Below, piece after piece: positions 61,203 to 64,000 of a DNA stretch of 64,000 nucleotides. The stretch spans positions 1-64,000 of the forward strand of contig CALUPT010000005.1 of assembly GCA_944322715.1 (NCBI GenBank). Reading direction: 5' to 3'. The position numbers and the translations under genes were made by a program. Positions within the stretch are counted from its first letter, which is position 1; each line of letters starts with the position of its first letter. The notes beneath the pieces are model-generated. The model was not told where the DNA came from and searched no databases. It worked only from the letters and a program-made list of their open reading frames with translations. This DNA is from an uncultured Bacteroidales bacterium. GTDB lineage: Bacteria > Bacteroidota > Bacteroidia > Bacteroidales > UBA932.

Positions 61203-64000
61203 TTAGAAAGTCAGTTTTACTCCGAATGTGTATCTGCGGGTTTCCGGATAAAGGTCGTTATACCATTCATACCCCGGGTCGAGACCGTTTATGTTCACTT
61301 CGGGGTTCAGTCCGGAATAGCCGGTGATGCAGGCCACGTTCCTGACTGTAAGGTACAGGTCTATGGCATCGATATACTTCTGCCATTTCTTCATGTTCAG
61401 GGTATATCCAAGACTGATGGCATCTATCTTCAGGAAAGATCCGTCCTCAAGCCAGTAGTCGCACAGGAGCTTCTCCTGCTTGATGCCCTCGTTCTTCAGG
61501 AAAGCACTTCGCAAGACGTTCTGATTTGACACGTTTGCAAGCCCGTAATACATGTCAATGGTGTTGAACACGTCATAATCAAGCCATGCGCGGAGGTTTA
61601 TGCCGAGAGACAGGTTCTTGTAACGGAACATGTTGTCCCATGAGACGATAAGCTGCGGAATCGCGTTGCCGATGTATCTCTTGTCATCGTATGTCTTGTT
61701 GTCGGCGAGGATGATATCATTGTTCTTGTCATATATCAGCCATTTGCCGTCCTCGGTGATTCCGGCATACTTCCACAGGTAATAGCTTCCTATCACCGTA
61801 CCTTCTTCAAGGCGCCCTCCTGTTCCCGGAGCACCCGGGGCAGGGAAATTCACCCTGTCCTGATAGGAATGGTTGCCCCACAGGGAAGTGATCCTGGATT
61901 TGTTCTGTGAAAATCTCATCGCCGATGTCCACTCGAAATTCTTAGTCTGCACAGGTATGCCGCCTACCTCGAATTCCCATCCCCAGTTCTCGAGATTTCC
62001 GTAATTCATCACCGTAGAGTCGTACATGGCCGGAGGTGTAGTCACCGTAATGTCATAGATCATTCCGTCAACCCATCGGTGATACCAGTCGAATTTACCG
62101 TAAAGCCTGTTACCGAGAAAGGCATAGTCGATACCGATATTAAGCTCGGCCTTCTCTTCCCAGTGAAGGTCGCTGTTCACATTGTTTGCGGGTCCGTAGG
62201 ACATGATCCAGTCTCCGTTCATAGGCCAATAGGAACCGGAAGCGTAGCGGAACGCAGTCTGTCCTGCTCCGAAACCGCAGTTACCGGTGACACCGTAGCC
62301 GGCACGGATTTTCAGGTCGTCTATCCAGCCTATGCCGTCCATCCAAGGTTCACTGGAGATACGCCAGCCGCCTGACACTGCCCAGAAGTTTCCCCAGCGA
62401 TGGTCCTTTCCGAACTTCGAGGAACCCTCGTGACGAAGACTTGCGGTCACCATATAGCGGCTCTTGTAGCTGTAGTTCACACGTCCGAAGAAGGCGATGA
62501 GACGGGTCCGGGGATATTTATAGGAATCCATGGAAGCCCTGCCGTCCTTCAGCCAGTCACCTGCACTCATATCCCAGGCGCCGGTACCGTCTACAGGGAA
62601 ATTGTAGTTCGTCATATTGAAACTCTCGCTGTTCTCCTCATAGAAGCTGTAGCCGAGGACAGCATTCACTGCATGGTCATTCGCAAAGACACGGTCGAAG
62701 TTTATGGTAGGCTCAATCGAGACATTAATGGTCTTGCTGAACTCATGGTAGCCCTCCCCGTTACGGCCATTCTGTATGGAGTTCCTGTGCTGCGAGGAAG
62801 TGTAGTATGTAGCCTGCATCTGACGGTCCTGCCAGCTGACAGTCGCCTGCGCGGAGAAACCCAGAGGCAGGTTCAGCTTCACATTGGCATCCGCCAGCAT
62901 CCATTTGTCAATCTTGTCGCGCTGCTTGAGCATCACATCCGCCAGAGGATTGAAATAGATGTCTCCTCCGATGATGACATTGTATCCAGATGGATTGTCC
63001 TCGTCATATATCGGTTCTGTAGGGTTCATTTTCATGGCAGCACCGAAATTGCTGTTGGAAGCCCTCTGGTCTCGGTGAGCCTCGCGGTATTCTGTATGGA
63101 TGTTTATTTCGAGAAGATCATCGAGAAGGTTGAAACTTCCGTTGATTCTGCCCGAGTAGTCTTTCCTGTTGTCACCGAGAGCGATACCTTTCTGGTCTGA
63201 AGCCACGAAAGTTGCATAGACCCTTGCAGCACGGCTTCCTCCCGAGAGGTTCACCACATGTCTGTGGGACAGGGCACCCTCGTTCAGCAGGGCATCATAC
63301 CAGTCGTTGTCCGAGCCGAGGTCACTGCCCAGACCGTAACGGAGGAATTCCTCCCTGTTCAGGAGCTGGGGCCGTGTGGACACCTGCTCTGTGGACAGTT
63401 CTGCCGTATAGGAGAGTTTCAGAGGGCCTTCGTTCGGTTTCTTGGTGGTGACAAGGATGACACCTGCAGCGGCACGGGTACCGTAGATAGCTCCTGCAGA
63501 AGCATCTTTGAGGACATCTATGGAAAGGACATCCTCAAAATTGATGGACCTTATGTCGGCTCCCGGCACCCCATCCACCACTACGAGAGGGGACGCTGCG
63601 GCATTGATGGAAGCCACGCCCCTCAACTGCATGGATGCAGACGTATTCGGACTGGATGTCTCGTTGATGGTCATTCCCGAAATCTGCCCTTTCAGAGCAG
63701 TGGCAATGGTGGAGCCTCCCTGGCCTGCAAGGAGGTCTTTGGATGATATAGATGTGATGGAGCTGGTCACAGCCTTTTTCTCCATTGTACCGTAACCCAC
63801 CACCACTATCTCCTCAAGCATGTTTATGTCCTCCTGGAGCTGCACCGTCACAGGAGAGGCAGAGTCCACCTTTATCTCCTTTGTGACAAAACCGAGGTAA
63901 GAGACCGAGATTCTTGAGGGAATCGCTGCATTGAGGGTCCAGTTTCCGTCCAGGTCGGTCAGGGAATACACATCCCCGCTCCCTACAAGCATGACAGTCG
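61203..64000 (-). CDS. SusC-family TonB-dependent transporter, 5' end beyond the window
   Basis: More than 930 residues of a SusC protein are visible; the signal peptide and start lie past position 64000. Visible are the end of the carboxypeptidase-regulatory domain (VYSLTDLDGNWTLNA), a TonB-box-like EEIVVVGYGTMEKK, plug segments (MQLRGVASINAAASPLVVVD, IDVLKDASAGAIYGTRAAAG) and the barrel, ending TFGVKLTF. In-frame codons continue to the edge, and the ATG at 63992 is internal. Heads the third SusCD locus as far as seen, followed by SusD, the metallo-hydrolase, BACON-type and Gly-rich-repeat genes. Confidence 0.95.
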   Translation of the reverse strand, partial: TVMLVGSGDVYSLTDLDGNWTLNAAIPSRISVSYLGFVTKEIKVDSASPVTVQLQEDINMLEEIVVVGYGTMEKKAVTSSITSISSKDLLAGQGGSTIATALKGQISGMTINETSSPNTSASMQLRGVASINAAASPLVVVDGVPGADIRSINFEDVLSIDVLKDASAGAIYGTRAAAGVILVTTKKPNEGPLKLSYTAELSTEQVSTRPQLLNREEFLRYGLGSDLGSDNDWYDALLNEGALSHRHVVNLSGGSRAARVYATFVASDQKGIALGDNRKDYSGRINGSFNLLDDLLEINIHTEYREAHRDQRASNSNFGAAMKMNPTEPIYDEDNPSGYNVIIGGDIYFNPLADVMLKQRDKIDKWMLADANVKLNLPLGFSAQATVSWQDRQMQATYYTSSQHRNSIQNGRNGEGYHEFSKTINVSIEPTINFDRVFANDHAVNAVLGYSFYEENSESFNMTNYNFPVDGTGAWDMSAGDWLKDGRASMDSYKYPRTRLIAFFGRVNYSYKSRYMVTASLRHEGSSKFGKDHRWGNFWAVSGGWRISSEPWMDGIGWIDDLKIRAGYGVTGNCGFGAGQTAFRYASGSYWPMNGDWIMSYGPANNVNSDLHWEEKAELNIGIDYAFLGNRLYGKFDWYHRWVDGMIYDITVTTPPAMYDSTVMNYGNLENWGWEFEVGGIPVQTKNFEWTSAMRFSQNKSRITSLWGNHSYQDRVNFPAPGAPGTGGRLEEGTVIGSYYLWKYAGITEDGKWLIYDKNNDIILADNKTYDDKRYIGNAIPQLIVSWDNMFRYKNLSLGINLRAWLDYDVFNTIDMYYGLANVSNQNVLRSAFLKNEGIKQEKLLCDYWLEDGSFLKIDAISLGYTLNMKKWQKYIDAIDLYLTVRNVACITGYSGLNPEVNINGLDPGYEWYNDLYPETRRYTFGVKLTF

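Overview
The window looks like chromosomal DNA of a member of the order Bacteroidales. The main reasons are three SusC/SusD outer-membrane uptake loci, many lipoproteins with Bacteroidetes-type leaders, promoters of the TAnnTTTG (-7) and TTTG (-33) kind, BACON/DUF1735/DUF5018/DUF5689-type surface proteins, and a NagB-PIG-L fusion. Base composition is moderate, so an uncultured gut lineage is plausible, but I cannot name a genus from sequence alone. No rRNA or tRNA genes were seen.

Layout. (1) 75-12804, minus strand: an amino-sugar utilisation locus with an upstream XylR-like AraC regulator, then SusC (frameshifted at a G8 tract), SusD, a DUF5018-type lipoprotein, a GH26-like glycoside hydrolase with a discoidin-like domain, a FucP/NagP-type permease, NagA and NagB. 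Starts and stops are tightly coupled, which suggests one operon taking a GlcNAc-containing glycan from the cell surface to fructose-6-phosphate. (2) 12886-34704: mostly housekeeping or single genes. These are an SGNH esterase with a thioredoxin-like lipoprotein, a 1453-residue acyl-CoA dehydratase activase/dehydratase fusion with a TetR regulator, a toxin-antitoxin-like pair, an operon of S41 protease, polyprenyl synthetase and U32 protein, RdgB, a sialate O-acetylesterase with an alpha/beta hydrolase, a K+-dependent membrane pyrophosphatase, the NagB-PIG-L fusion, an unknown membrane protein, and Asd. (3) 34705-37618: an unusual repeat-rich region in front of asd, then metY and metX. (4) 37619-41649: a second SGNH hydrolase, a small membrane protein, a DUF4143 ATPase preceded by three 23-bp tandem repeats, and a scar where a fragment of a Gly-rich-repeat lipoprotein meets a truncated FecR head to head.

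(5) 41710-51687 and 53310-64000, minus strand: two SusCD loci separated by a plus-strand Rpn/PDDEXK nuclease. Neither has a recognisable glycoside hydrolase. Each has a secreted metallo-beta-lactamase-fold lipoprotein related to the ComEC hydrolase domain, and each has large ligand-binding-type lipoproteins (discoidin, LamG, DUF1735, BACON, Gly-rich repeats). The truncated copy at 40220-40966 is a relative of the last gene of the second locus, so the two loci are probably paralogous.

The best candidates for something not yet described are the glycosidase-free SusCD loci with secreted ComEC-like hydrolases, the composite repeat element that captures the asd start codon, the G8 tract that switches off SusC, and the tandem-repeat array at the DUF4143 ATPase promoter.
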